Shown: positions 22,153-32,973 of the stretch, piece after piece | How the letters are laid out: the number at the start of each line of letters is the position of its first letter | Numbering within the stretch: the first letter of the stretch is position 1 | NCBI GenBank assembly: GCA_037176725.1 | Contig: JAZBRS010000054.1 | Span: 14,464,001 to 14,528,000 of the forward strand | Length of the DNA: 64,000 nucleotides | From: Posidonia oceanica | Lineage: Eukaryota; Streptophyta; Magnoliopsida; Alismatales; Posidoniaceae | Direction of reading: 5' to 3' | The notes under the pieces: generated by a model | The model's database searches: none | Told to the model about the DNA's origin: nothing | The model's input: only the letters and a program-made list of their open reading frames with translations | Translations under genes and position numbers: made by a program

Positions 22153-23103
22153 CTAAAAAATAACATCACGAGATATATATATACAAGATGACTTAGGATC
22201 AAAGCAACAATATCCTTTGTGAGAAGAGGAATAACCCAGAAATATGCATTTGATGGTCCTGTAGTCAAGTTTGTTTTTATTATATGGCCTCAAATTAGGA
22301 TAACAAGTACATCCAAAAACACGGATCATTGAGTAATGAGGTGTAGATCCAAAAAGCAACTCACAAGGACTCTTGTTGGGCTTGGATTTACTTGGTAATC
22401 TATTCATAAGATATACAGAAGTATTAAAAGCCTCAGCCCAAAAAGTTTTAGATAAGGATGCATGAGCCAAAAGAGTAAGACCAGAACCAACAATATGTCT
22501 ATGTTTTTGTTTTGAGGCTTCATTTTGTTAATGAGCATAAGGACAGGAAAAACGATGAGTGATGCCATTAGTTAACATGAAAGATTTGAAAGCTAAATAT
22601 TCTCCTCCATTATCACTCTAAAATGTAATAATTTTGAATCCAAGTAATTTTTCAATATTTGCTTTAAATGTGATGAATATAGATAAAGCATCAGATTTAG
22701 TTTTCATGGGGAAAATCCAAACAAATTTAGAATAAGCATCTAAAAATTGGATGTAGTAACGAAAACCCAAATGAGATAAGATAGGGGAGGGACCCCAAAC
22801 ATTAGAAAATATTAATTCTAGAGGTTTTGTTACATTAGTGATGCTTGAACCATAAGGCAATTGATGATGTTTGCCATATTGACAAGAGCTACAAAATTTA
22901 AACCTTGGGCCTGAAATAGGGAGATTAAAACTTGTGATAATGGACTGGGCTTGACGAATGTGGGGATGGCCCAACCTTGCGTGCCAGATGGCTGAAGAAG
23001 CCCTAGCACCAGTGAGATGTGTGGTCTGGGCGGAGTAAGCGGAAGCAGCAGCGGATCGAGACGATGCCGGTGATCTGAGATGATAGAGACCTTCACTGCC
23101 CAT
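22153..23103 (-). pseudogene. copia integrase with altered DDE residues
   Basis: 22618-23103 encodes GAG-pre-integrase (HARLGHPHIRQAQ) and the zinc region FCSSCQYGKHH, then the core. The first catalytic Asp, in the HSDVWGP motif, has become Asn (FSNVWGP, codon at about 22801-22803). The frame stops at about 22617, just before DNGGEY. The Glu of the AERKHR motif reads as Lys (ASKQKHR). 22153-22470 continues with LSKTFWAEAFNTSVYLMNRLP. Two of three catalytic residues are therefore lost in addition to the stop. Confidence 0.85.
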
Positions 23104-23265
23104 TCGTCCTTGAAGAAGAACCTATTTCGTAACCCGATACTTGGCAATGAAAGAGGTAGGAAGAAATTTCATGGAGGCATGATTATCACAGCAAAAACGA
23201 CTGATAGAAAGAAGATTTTTGCAGATGGAAGGCATGAGAAGGACATTTCGAAGGGGCAAAATACC

Positions 23266-24398
23266 TTATTCAGTGTGAAGATTGGTGGTGCCAACATGAG
23301 TAATGGGTAGACCCGTGCCATTGTCCATAGCCAGAGTATCCGATCCATTGTAGGGTGTGCTGATATTCAAGTTGGCCATGTCATTGGTGATATGATGCGT
23401 TGCTCTAGAGTCTGGGTACCAAGATCCATCTCCAATGGTATTGTCAGCGGAGGCAACATTGGCAATGGCATTGTGATTTGTCGGAGCATAGTTGATGGTA
23501 TCAAGACATTTGAAGCAGTTGATAGCAGAGTGGCTAGAGCGATTGCAGATTTGGCACATCATGGGTGAAGCATTGCCTCCACGCCCAGCAGGTGTTCGAC
23601 CGCCGCCCCGACCAACAGGTGAACCACCACGTCCTCTGAATACTTTGCCACCATGAGACTGAAATGGATTCTGAGAACGCATTGTGGCTACATTGGCCAT
23701 GAGTGAAGCATCCATTAGAGAAGAGGATTTAGCACAATGCAGTTCATATGTGTAGAGCTGACCTTGCAGATCTGCCAATGTGATAGAGTCAGCTCTAGTG
23801 GTTAGAGAAATCACTAGATTTTCATATTCTGCTCCCAAACCACCAAGAATAAAGAGAATTAATTCTTGCTCTGTAATGGGAGACCCAGCTATAGCTAGAG
23901 AATCAGAAAGGGTTAAAGCGTGGGACAGGTAATCTGTCATTGTTTTGATACCCTTCTTCATTGTTTGAAGTTCAAACTGTAGTTGCATGAGTCTTGCTTG
24001 TGATTTGGAGGCAAAGAGAGAGGCAAGAGTGGACCAAACACCTCTTGTTGTGGTTTGATTTGCCACTTGTCGAAGAACTGGCTCTGTGGTAGAAGCAAGA
24101 ACCATCATACCAACAGTTGATCTCGCTTATGCCAGTCATGATGAGCTGGAGCATTATCTACAGATGGGCAAGGAAGAGTACCATCGACAAAGCCGATGAG
24201 ATCATGTCCTTTGAGAACTGCTATGAACATAGCCCTCCATAGAAGATAGTTGTTCCTATCCAGTTTGATAGGAACAAGGTTTAGAATGCTATTGGTGGAA
24301 GGAGTGGGAGGGGAAATGACCTGAGCAGGGCTTGAAAAAGAGGTGGATGAGGCCATGGCAGAAATGCAGCTAAGAGGGAAGAAGATAACCAGAGACAC
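23266..24398 (-). pseudogene. copia gag with zinc knuckle and protease start
   Basis: The N-terminal part (24105-24398) has the motif LDRNNYLLWRAMFIAVLKGHDLIGF. The remainder (23266-24108) has QLQFELQTMKKG, the UBN2-type YLSHALTLSDSLA, a CCHC knuckle CQICNRSSHSAINC and the protease loop WYPDSRATHH, where the expected DSGA has Gly changed to Arg. The two parts are in different frames that overlap near 24105, so there is one frameshift. Gag would build virus-like particles; the protease change would block maturation. Confidence 0.9.
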
Positions 24399-24436
24399 TT
24401 AGACACGAGAGAGAACCCACAATGGCTCTAGTACCA

Positions 24437-24660
24437 TGCTAGAACCAAGGGAAATGAGAGGAAAACCAGATAAGTTTCTTTATTGATATCCTCTACATTA
24501 TATACACAAGAATAGAATGTTCTAGAATAAGCTAGAAATGACAACAATAAACATAAGGAATCAAATCTGTTAGTTGGTTAAAGGTTGTTGTAACAACCTC
24601 TACCATATTTTAGACTAAGGAATATGCTTTGAGGAATATGCCATATCTTGTGTATTAGCA
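24437..24660 (-). repeat. 5' LTR of the copia element
   Basis: A 224-bp direct repeat of 20104-20327 with TG...CA ends (TGCTAGAACC to TATTAGCA), followed on the left by the primer-binding-site variant at about 24423-24436. Confidence 0.95.
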
Positions 24661-25047
24661 ATAACAATTTATCTTTTTTCCCTTTTTGTCTATTATGTGA
24701 TGTATGGAAACGCTTCTGGATGATTTTGATGTGTTATTTTCTCTAGCTCTTCATGTACAGTATTTTCAGTTTTGTCATTAACTATAGGAGTATCAAGGGG
24801 ATGTCCTTTGATTAGTATGACATGGGTGGCACCAGTCAGGAAGTATCACTCTTCAACACAACCATTGACCATGTGAGATGGCAGAAGGATCACTCTATTA
24901 TAAACTTGTAGAACTTCTGGTTTTTTGGGATCTCCTACACAAAAATTATTCAATATTTTGTAATCCCCCATTAATTAATTAACTGGGAATAACATGTCAT
25001 CATTAGTCAAATCTACATAAATCATATGGATCTACATGTCATCACTC
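24661..25047. other. intergenic DNA, nothing recognised
   Basis: AT-rich. Begins with the ATAAC half of the copia target-site duplication. No frame or repeat was recognised. Confidence 0.5.
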
Positions 25048-26454
25048 TTTTTTTTCTCCTTCTAATTTTCATCGCACTCTACTCACCTCTTTTGCTTTAT
25101 CCTCTGCTTCTCTTTGTTGTTGGATTAGAAAGGAGAGATCGATTGTAAAGGAGAGAAGATTAGTTGTGCAGGAGATTATCAATGTCATCAATGTAAGACG
25201 TTGGTAAGTCACTTATTACCTCCTCCTCCTTATTTTATGATGACCATCCCTTGACATCTGTCGACCACCACCATCAATAACATAGACAAACGTTTTATCT
25301 TTACCAAAACTTGGGGGTATAACCTACCCATTCACCACAACCTAACGTCCAAAGGCAATTATCACCACCACTTACCGATTACCACTATCGTCATCATAAG
25401 CAAATACTTTTTCTTTTCCAAAACTTGAGAGTATAACCCACCCATCACCATAACCCAACACCCTATATTCCATTTATCTCTTCATACCATCACCTCGATC
25501 TCAAGAGAGAGAAAGAGAGAGAGACTAGACTTCTTAAATAAAGTGTTGTCTTCTTTGTCTCATTGAATCATCTAATTTATCCTACCACAACTTTGGACCC
25601 CTTGTTCTTCTTCTTCTTTTCTTTTTCATTTTATTCTTCACTTAATCTCAATGTATTTGTGACTAACGTGGAATGTTCTACACTTGCAAGTTATAATTAG
25701 ATAGTAAATTATGAATATAGATTTCCTTAAATATCAACTTTAGCACTCTTAGCACTTTATATTGATTGTTCTTTGCTTTCTTGTCATTAGATCCTCTTCA
25801 ATGACATAGACTGTTAAATCTTTATTTGTTATTTAATCATAGGGCAGCATTTGAATTTATATTTAGACATCATCAAAATAGAAAATTTAGGAAATTTGTT
25901 ATAAAAGTGGTCCAAAGTTGCGAGTTTCATTCCAAATGCATGTATTATCCCTTTCTTTACCTCAAATTTAAAGACGTTACATGTATTTCTTTGATGTCTT
26001 AATTTCAAGGACAAGAATGTGTAGATAGATGCTAGCTTGAGATTAGAATTTTGGTGTTATCTCACTAGCTACAATATGATACAACTTAAACCTATTTGAA
26101 AATAGTTCCATTAATATATATTTATTGATTGAACTTAAGATGAATCTCTTTTAATCTTCATTAACTTTTCTTAAATTTTGACTTTTGTTCACAATGTTAC
26201 TTTTAGATCATTAGTTTTCAATCCCTACAATGATTATATTTTTTATTTGCTTAGTTCTTGTATTTGTAACTAGATTATGGAGCATATAATAAACAATCAA
26301 AGAAAATCGATGGTATTGGAAGGTGACATGAGAAACTAAAGTATGATATTGGAAGGTGACTTGAGAAACTAAAGTATGATATCTGTAACTAGATTATAGG
26401 AATCTCATTAAGATATCCACTGCATGTAAATTTATTTTGTTAATAATATTGATA
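25048..26454. repeat. dispersed ~1.4-kb repeat, copy 2
   Basis: Same orientation as 3643-5010, with shared landmarks throughout. It differs by a shorter AG tract and by an extra ~100 bp near 26265-26400, in which GATATTGGAAGGTGAC(A/T)TGAGAAACTAAAGTAT is locally duplicated. Similarity ends at TTGATACT (26454). Confidence 0.8.
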
Positions 26455-27235
26455 CTATTGCATATACTAGAAAAATTAGTAGCTTATGTTGCATCAATTG
26501 AAACTATACAAAAGAACAAATTGTTCTATCTCCAAACTTCACCTTCATCAAGCATAGAACCTAGAGTTCCATCTAAAGAAGCAAGGGCCATAGTAGCTGC
26601 TGAATTTTATACAGGTACATGGACTCATAAAGATTTTCTATGAAAATTATATTGAAATTAAATGAGATGGTGGTAAATTTCAAATGTATACCTCAAGGAA
26701 AAAATTAATCTTTTTGTGTGCTATATGAGTTAAATCCTTCCTAACCTGTTTGGTTATTATTAGTAAAAATGATTGAGTTTTAATGCTTATTGTTTTGATA
26801 AATTTTAATGTAGGATTCATCATTTTCTCTTTAGAAATAGTATTAATATTATCTTGTTGCTCTAAAAGGCAGAAGGATGGATGAGTTGAGGTTTGTGCAC
26901 TTGAAAACTGAAGGACACCAAGAGAAAAGAAATTATTTCTCCTTTTAACCAAAAAATGTACTTAGAATCATAGCGTTTGTGTACATTTTCCAACAAGTTT
27001 AAAAAGTTTCATTTCTTTTCCCACCCATAAAGGTACAATTTTGAGGGTTCCTTTTCACACGTGTACAAAATACCTTGTTGGAGTCAAATGGAAAATAAAA
27101 TCCTATAATATTAATTTCTCTTCCTTTCCTTTTGACCTAATATTTTCTTTTACCTTGGTCTCCTTGGCACAAATAGACAGTACCGATTGGAATGTTGAGC
27201 AACATTTGTTTGATTACTAGATAATAACTTCTGCA
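26455..27235. other. intergenic DNA, nothing recognised
   Basis: AT-rich. Short frames (26437-26643 plus, 26680-26952 minus) have no family resemblance that I can name. The latter part may hold decayed sequence of the adjacent kinase relic. Confidence 0.4.
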
Positions 27236-27752
27236 ACACATAATCTTTTAGAACATAACAAAATTGGAGAAGGCTGATTTGGTACTATATACAAGGTAAA
27301 TATATGTTTTCTTTATCCATTGTGCAAACATTCATTAAATTAACCTAGCCAGTGGAGCATGGATACTCTGTTGTATGATTACTGTCATATAGATTGCGCA
27401 TAGAAGCTTTAATTTTTTCTTACTTGAGAAAGAACTTGACTCCATGAGAATATTTAGTTGGGATACACATTAATTGGTTAAAGTAATATGTAGCAAATTA
27501 GTTGTGAATATATGTTTCATCTCAAATGATACACAGGGTAGGATGCAAGGTGGGCAAGAAAAGGCAGTGAAAAAGCTTTTCAGAAATGCTTGAAAACCAG
27601 AGAGAGATGGGTTCCTGAGTGAGGTTACGCTAATTGCTAGGCTTAAACATCAGAATCTTGTGTAGCTTGTCGGTTGTTGCATTGAAGGAGAAGAAAGGGT
27701 TTTGATCTACTATTTCATGCATAATAAGAGTTTGGATGCCTTTTTATTTGGC
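27236..27752 (+). pseudogene. receptor-like kinase domain relic (two exons)
   Basis: First exon relic, about 27236-27292: HNKIGEG, then TGA, then FGTIYK before a GTAAAT donor. This is the glycine-rich ATP loop with one Gly codon turned into a stop. Second relic, about 27540-27752, after CACAG: GQEKAVKKL (ATP-binding Lys), a frame disturbance near 27590, then EVTLIARLKHQNLV, a TAG stop, [17 protein letters not shown] and [10 protein letters not shown]. These match exons 3 and 4 of the intact S-receptor-like kinase at 38359 and 38642 in order, content and strand. Lectin-domain exons were not found upstream. It is an old member of the same cluster and cannot make a protein. Confidence 0.85.
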
Positions 27753-28137
27753 ATGACTTGCAGCTTTTGCTACATTAGGTTGCAACAGAAACTATGATGC
27801 ATGCAGATATTCTTGCTTACCTACTTGAATAGCTATGATATGATAAAATGAGCTAAGACTAGAGCTTTTGTTCTCTCTTTTATTTTTGAGAATGTAAGGC
27901 ATGGTATAACAAATTCTAATTCTTTCTTAGAATATATTTTCATATATTTATTTTATTGTATGTTTATATCCTATTCCTAAAGTTGGCCATTTTGGATCGT
28001 TGATCTTTGAAATGGTCTTGTAGTTCAAAAAAATCTTTATATGATCTAACTTGGTGGGAACTCTTCATCACCTATCACTAGCTAGAGTTGGAACTCTGGC
28101 TACTATGCAAGATAATATATATATCTTTAATATCTAT
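27753..28137. other. decayed intergenic sequence
   Basis: No recognisable exon. It ends with GCAAGATAATATATATCTTTAA-type text that recurs at about 28640 and 30915. Confidence 0.4.
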
Positions 28138-28599
28138 GCCCTTCTTTGGATGTAGAATAAATAAAATGTGGTATTAGTATTCTGATAGTATTGCTATTCA
28201 ATTTAGAAGTGATTTTCTTTTAAAGGTGAATAAGTGTGTAGAAGGAGATATTCTGGTTTGGATAAAAAATGGAATAAATGATGGAATAAGTGGAAAATAT
28301 GTAGATTAATAGTAATTAACTTGATTATTAAGATATATATCTAATTTAAAGTATGTATACATCATATTATATATGTATTAATTTTTAAATAAAAAATAAA
28401 TACACTATATACATACATGTATCAGAATAACTTAGCGGAATAACTTTATTCCACATTTCCTACAGAATAGCTATTCTGAAATAAGTAAATCAGAATTGTA
28501 ATTACTATTTCGAGTTTATTCTAATTTTTATACAACCAAATGGAATAATAATTCTTATTCTATGTTTATTCTAGGACTTATTCTGATCCAAACAAGGGC
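28138..28599. mobile_element. Tourist/PIF-like MITE, copy 2 (inverted relative to copy 1)
   Basis: Ends are GCCCTTCTTTGGATGTAG at the left and, as reverse complement at the right, GCCCTTGTTTGGATCAG. TAT is duplicated at the flanks (28135-28137 and 28600-28602). The interior is the reverse complement of 5518-6047 (shared AAAAATAAATACA, ATGTATACATCATATTA and GGAATAA motifs). No coding sequence. Its right end is also present at 30832-30873, where it marks the start of a segmental duplication. Confidence 0.8.
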
Positions 28600-30667
28600 T
28601 ATGGGATTAGAACTCTGACCACTTCTACGATCTACTATGCAAGATAATATATATCTTTAATATCTATGGGATTCAAACTCTGACCTCTTCTACCGTCCAA
28701 TGAGGCTTTATACTTAAAAAAGTGATCGAAGACTTATATGTAAGAGTCAAATGCATACAAAAATCATATTGTGTCCATTTTCAAGTGGATACGGATATGA
28801 TGTATCCATTGAAAATCGGTACCATATCCATTTTCAAGTAGATACATGTATGGATACGATTTTATGAATTTGAGCGGATACAGATATGAATTTGAATATG
28901 TTACGGGAATAGAATATTCGTAATAATATATATTATATTAGTTATTTCACTTAAATATTTAAGATAAATATATAAATATTTGTATTTACTTATATAAATA
29001 TTAGTTATTTTACTTAAATGTTCACTTATATAAATATTTGATATTAGAAAATATTTATATATGGCTTAGTCGATTTTTCAAACATAGCAAAAAACTAAAA
29101 ACATATAAAAATCTTGTTGATGATTTACTCAATTGTTTAATATACATATCTGTATTTATATCGGACTTTATCTCCCGCCATTCACTTTTTATCCAATCCA
29201 TATCCATATATGTTTTTTAGAATATCCATGTGAAGATTTCTTGTCTGGAACAAATACTTGGATGTGATGTTTGGTAGATTTTTGTCCACTAGTTGCATGA
29301 ATAACTCCACAAAGTTTCGCTGCATTCTAGATTAATAAACACACAATAAATATATGTATCTTGTCTCATCTTGCTTGGCATAAGGAATATTTGTGATTTT
29401 TTGAATTTTATTTCTTTATGCTACAATGTGTACCTAACTGAACAAGTGTCCAGAACCAAATTTAATTCCTTGTGTACCAGAATTGATCATATGCATATGG
29501 ATTAAGTAGCTGAAGAAATATGATATAAGCTTCTTTCAGACTTTTATGCATCGATGAAAGAAGTCTTCCATGAGTTCCATCACCTGCCAAAAATATGAAT
29601 TTAACTAGATTATTGAAGTGAATTGCAAAAAAAAAAAAAAAAAAAAAACAAGATTATTGAAGTTAGGTTTGGACATGATCACCTCTTGTATCAAAAGTCA
29701 AAGTAATCCAGCTACATCAAAAATTCATTACAACCATCACACCATACCACACAAATATATATGTAATTGAACTTGTCACATCCACCAAAACAAATGGTAA
29801 ACGTATCTCTACATATCTAATTTTCTTCAGCGTGTCGGTCAAAGGCCATACGCCAATCAGGCTAGCTCTTCAGAAACCTCATTCACACCTTCAAGAAAAA
29901 AATAAAGATCAGTTGGTGTTAGGTGCTGTGATACTGCGATGACTCAAAGTCCTGTTCAAAGTTTCAAAAGTCCTTTTCGTTTTTAATTACTCTAGATAAA
30001 GCCGGCAGATCAAGATTTCAAAACTCGTGTTTGACATAATGCATATCATATTATATTCTACCAACTTTGGAAACCAAGTGGGTTGACACAAAAGAGGGAA
30101 AGGAAGTATTTGTTATAGCTTCAAAACCTGTGGTTACTAATTACCAGCATCAGATTTTGTTGCTACCCAGAAATGGGAAATTCCATCACTGTTTTCTATG
30201 TTATTGTTCTCAATTTGCTCGTCCTTTCAATCTTCTCAACCTCTTCCCATGCCGGAGAGAGCTTCAACCAGACTCAGTCCATCAGAGATGGTGAAACCCT
30301 TGTATCAGAAAGTGGGATCTTTGTTCTTGGTTTCTTCAGCCCAGGAAGCTCCAACAATAGGTACTTGGGCATATGGTATAACTTTTCTACTGACACAGTG
30401 GTCTGGGTTGCCAACAGGCAGAATCCAATCAAAGATTCGTCCGACGTTCTCAAGATCACTAGCAATGGCAATCTAACCATCATGCACGATCAGACCGTGG
30501 TATCAGAGAATAGTACTCGTGTTGTTGTCTGGTAATCCAATTCAACCACTCCAAAAGGTTCAAATAACATCATTAATCCTATGGCAAAGCTTTTGGATTC
30601 AGGCAATCTTATTGTCATTAATGAACCTGATGGTGTTCTTATATGGCAAAGTTTCGATTATCCTGTG
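28559..30667. repeat. tandem segmental duplication, copy 1
   Basis: This 2.1-kb block matches 30832-32973 almost base for base. It includes the right end of the MITE, the AT-rich promoter-side DNA, a poly(A) run (29626-29648) and the first ~495 bp of the receptor-kinase coding region. It breaks off inside exon 1 at TTCGATTATCC. Confidence 0.95.
30173..30667 (+). pseudogene. truncated S-receptor-like kinase 5' fragment with nonsense codon
   Basis: Identical in nearly every residue to the first part of the intact gene at 32484: signal peptide ([18 protein letters not shown]) and lectin domain ([26 protein letters not shown]). Codon 121 is TAA (30533-30535) where the intact copy has TCA, so translation would stop after ~120 residues. 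A Ser-to-Asp-type change appears near codon 90. Homology ends at about 30667, still inside exon 1, where a transposon fragment begins. A secreted half-lectin product is conceivable but unlikely. Confidence 0.92.
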
Positions 30668-30831
30668 GTTCGGTTCGGTTAAACCACTTCTGAAACCGCA
30701 AACCAAATCATATGATTCGGTTTGGAGATATTTCAAACCAAACCGAACTACTGAATTTGAAAAATTAAACTGAACCACTAAAAATGGTTCGGTTCGGTTA
30801 ACCGGTTTGGACAATTTGGATGTCCACCCCT
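30668..30831. mobile_element. transposon fragment at the duplication junction
   Basis: Text rich in GGTTCGGTT and AACCGAAC, ending GGATGTCCACCCC, i.e. a terminus GGGGTGGACATCC in the other orientation. That terminus is common on non-autonomous hAT-like plant elements. The left end is not a matching inverted terminus, so it is truncated. It lies exactly between the two segmental copies. Confidence 0.55.
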
Positions 30832-32973
30832 ATCTATATTTATTCCAAGACTTATTCTGATCCAAGCAGAGGCTATGGGATTCAAACTCTGACCACTTCT
30901 ATGATCTATTATGCAAGATAATATATATCTTTAATGTCTATGAGATTCAAACTCTATCCTCTTCCACGGTCCAACGAGGCTTTATACTTAAAAAAAGTGA
31001 TCGAAGACTTATAAGCAAGAGTCAAATGGATACAAAATTCATACCATATCCATTTTCGAGTAGATAAGAATATGATGTGTCCATTGAAAATCGGTACCAT
31101 ATCCATTTTCAAGTAGATACAAGTATGGATACGATTTTATGAATTTGAGCGGATATAGATATGGATTTGAATATGTTACGGGAATAGAATATTTGTAATA
31201 ATATATATTATATTAGTTATTTCACTTAAATATTTAAGATAAATATATAAATATTCGTATTTACTTATATAAATATTAGTTATTTTACTTAAATGTTCAC
31301 TTATATAAATATTTGATTTTAGAAAATATTTATATATGACTTAGTAGATTTTTTCATACGTAGCGAAAAATTAAAAACATATAAAAATCTTGTTGATGAT
31401 TTACTCAATTATTTGATATACATATCTGTATTTATATCTGACTTTCTTTATATCCATTCAATTTTTGTCCAATCCATGTCCATATCTGTTTTTTAGAATA
31501 TGGATGTGTAGATTTCTTATCTGAAACAAATACTTGGATGTGATGTTTGGTCGATTTTTGTCCACTAGTTGCATGAATAACTCCACAAAGTTTGGCTGTA
31601 TTCTAGATATTAATGTTAAACACACAATAAATATATGTGTTTTTCATATTTGGAATTTTGTTTAGTTGGTATCTTGTCTCATCTTGCTTGGCATAAGGAA
31701 TATTTGTGATTTTTTGAAATTTATTTCTTTATGCTACAATGTGTACCTAACTTAACAAGTGTCCAGAACAAAATTTAATTCCGTGTGTACCAGAATTGAT
31801 CATATGCATATGGATTAAGTAGCTGAAGAAATATGATAAGCTTCTTTCAGACTTTTATGCATCGATGAAAGAAGTCTTCCATGAGTTCCATCACCTGCCA
31901 AAAATATGAATTTAACTAGATTATTGAAGTGAATTGCAAAAAAAAAAAAAAAAAAAAAACAAGATTATTGAAGTTAGGTTTGGACATGATTACCTCTTGT
32001 ATCAAAAGTCAAAGTAATCCAGCTACATCAAAAATTCATTACAACCATCACACCATACCACACAAATATATATGTAATTGAACTTGTCACATCCTCCAAA
32101 ACAAATGGTAAACGTATCTCTACATGTCTAATTTTCTTCAGCGTGCCGGTCAAAGGCCATACGCCAATCAGGCTAGCTCTTCAGAAACCTCATTCACACC
32201 TTCAAGAAAAAAATAAAGATCAGTTGGTGTTAGGTGCTGTGATACTGCGATGACTCAAAGTCCTGTTCAAAGTTTCAAAAGTCCTTTTCGTTTTTAATTA
32301 CTCTAGATAAAGCCGGTAGATCAAGATTTCAAAACTCGTGTTTGACATAATGCATATCATATTATATTCTACCAACTTTGGAAATCAAGTGGGTTGACAC
32401 AAAAGAGGGAAAGGAAGTATTTGTTATAGCTTCAAAACCTGTGGTTACTAATTACCAGCATCAGATTTTGTTGCTACCCAGAAATGGGAAATTCCATCAC
32501 TGTTTTCTATGTTATTGTTCTCAATTTGCTCGTCCTTTCAATCTTCTCAACCTCTTCCCATGCCGGAGAGAGCTTCAACCAGACTCAGTCCATCAGAGAT
32601 GGTGAAACCCTTGTATCAGAAAGTGGGATCTTTGTTCTTGGTTTCTTCAGCCCAGGAAGCTCCAACAATAGGTACTTGGGCATATGGTATAACTTTTCTA
32701 CTGACACAGTGGTCTGGGTTGCCAACAGGCAGAATCCAATCAAAGATTCGTCCAGCGTTCTCAAGATCACTAGCAATGGCAATCTAACCATCATGCACGA
32801 TCAGACCGTGGTATCAGAGAATAGTACTCGTGTTGTTGTCTGGTCATCCAATTCAACCACTCCAAAAGGTTCAAATAACATCATTAATCCTATGGCAAAG
32901 CTTTTGGATTCAGGCAATCTTATTGTCATTAATGAACCTGATGCTGTTCTTATATGGCAAAGTTTCGATTATC
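30832..32973. repeat. tandem segmental duplication, copy 2
   Basis: Partner of 28559-30667. It starts in the last ~40 bp of the MITE (ending at 30873) and runs into exon 1 of the intact kinase gene. The main indel is ~35 bp of extra sequence at about 31610-31675. The same poly(A) run lies at 31938-31959. The full gene continues beyond the duplicated part, so this copy is likely the parental one. Confidence 0.93.

Larger units (their letters stand above)
20104..24660 (-). mobile_element. nearly full-length Ty1/copia element with paired LTRs and TSD
   Basis: LTRs of 224 bp at 20104-20327 and 24437-24660 begin TGCTAGAA; the right copy ends TTAGCA and the left ends TTAGTA. I count about 12 mismatches between them (about 95% identity). 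Flanking 5-mers are ATAAT (20099-20103) and ATAAC (24661-24665), a TSD with one change. Next to the right LTR the minus strand reads TGGTACTAGAGCC, a variant primer-binding site. Minus-strand gag, protease, integrase, RT and RNase H follow in copia order. Internal stops and active-site changes show that it is dead. It lies about 80 bp upstream of the hydrolase 5' UTR. The gag/pol style fits the Ale/Retrofit group (inference). Confidence 0.95.

Noticed and set aside
30067..30294. 75-residue frame overlapping the 5' end of the kinase fragment, repeated at 32378
   Set aside because: Present in both segmental copies because the DNA is duplicated; it overlaps the signal-peptide region in another frame and has no domain. 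A real upstream open reading frame in the 5' UTR cannot be excluded but is not supported.
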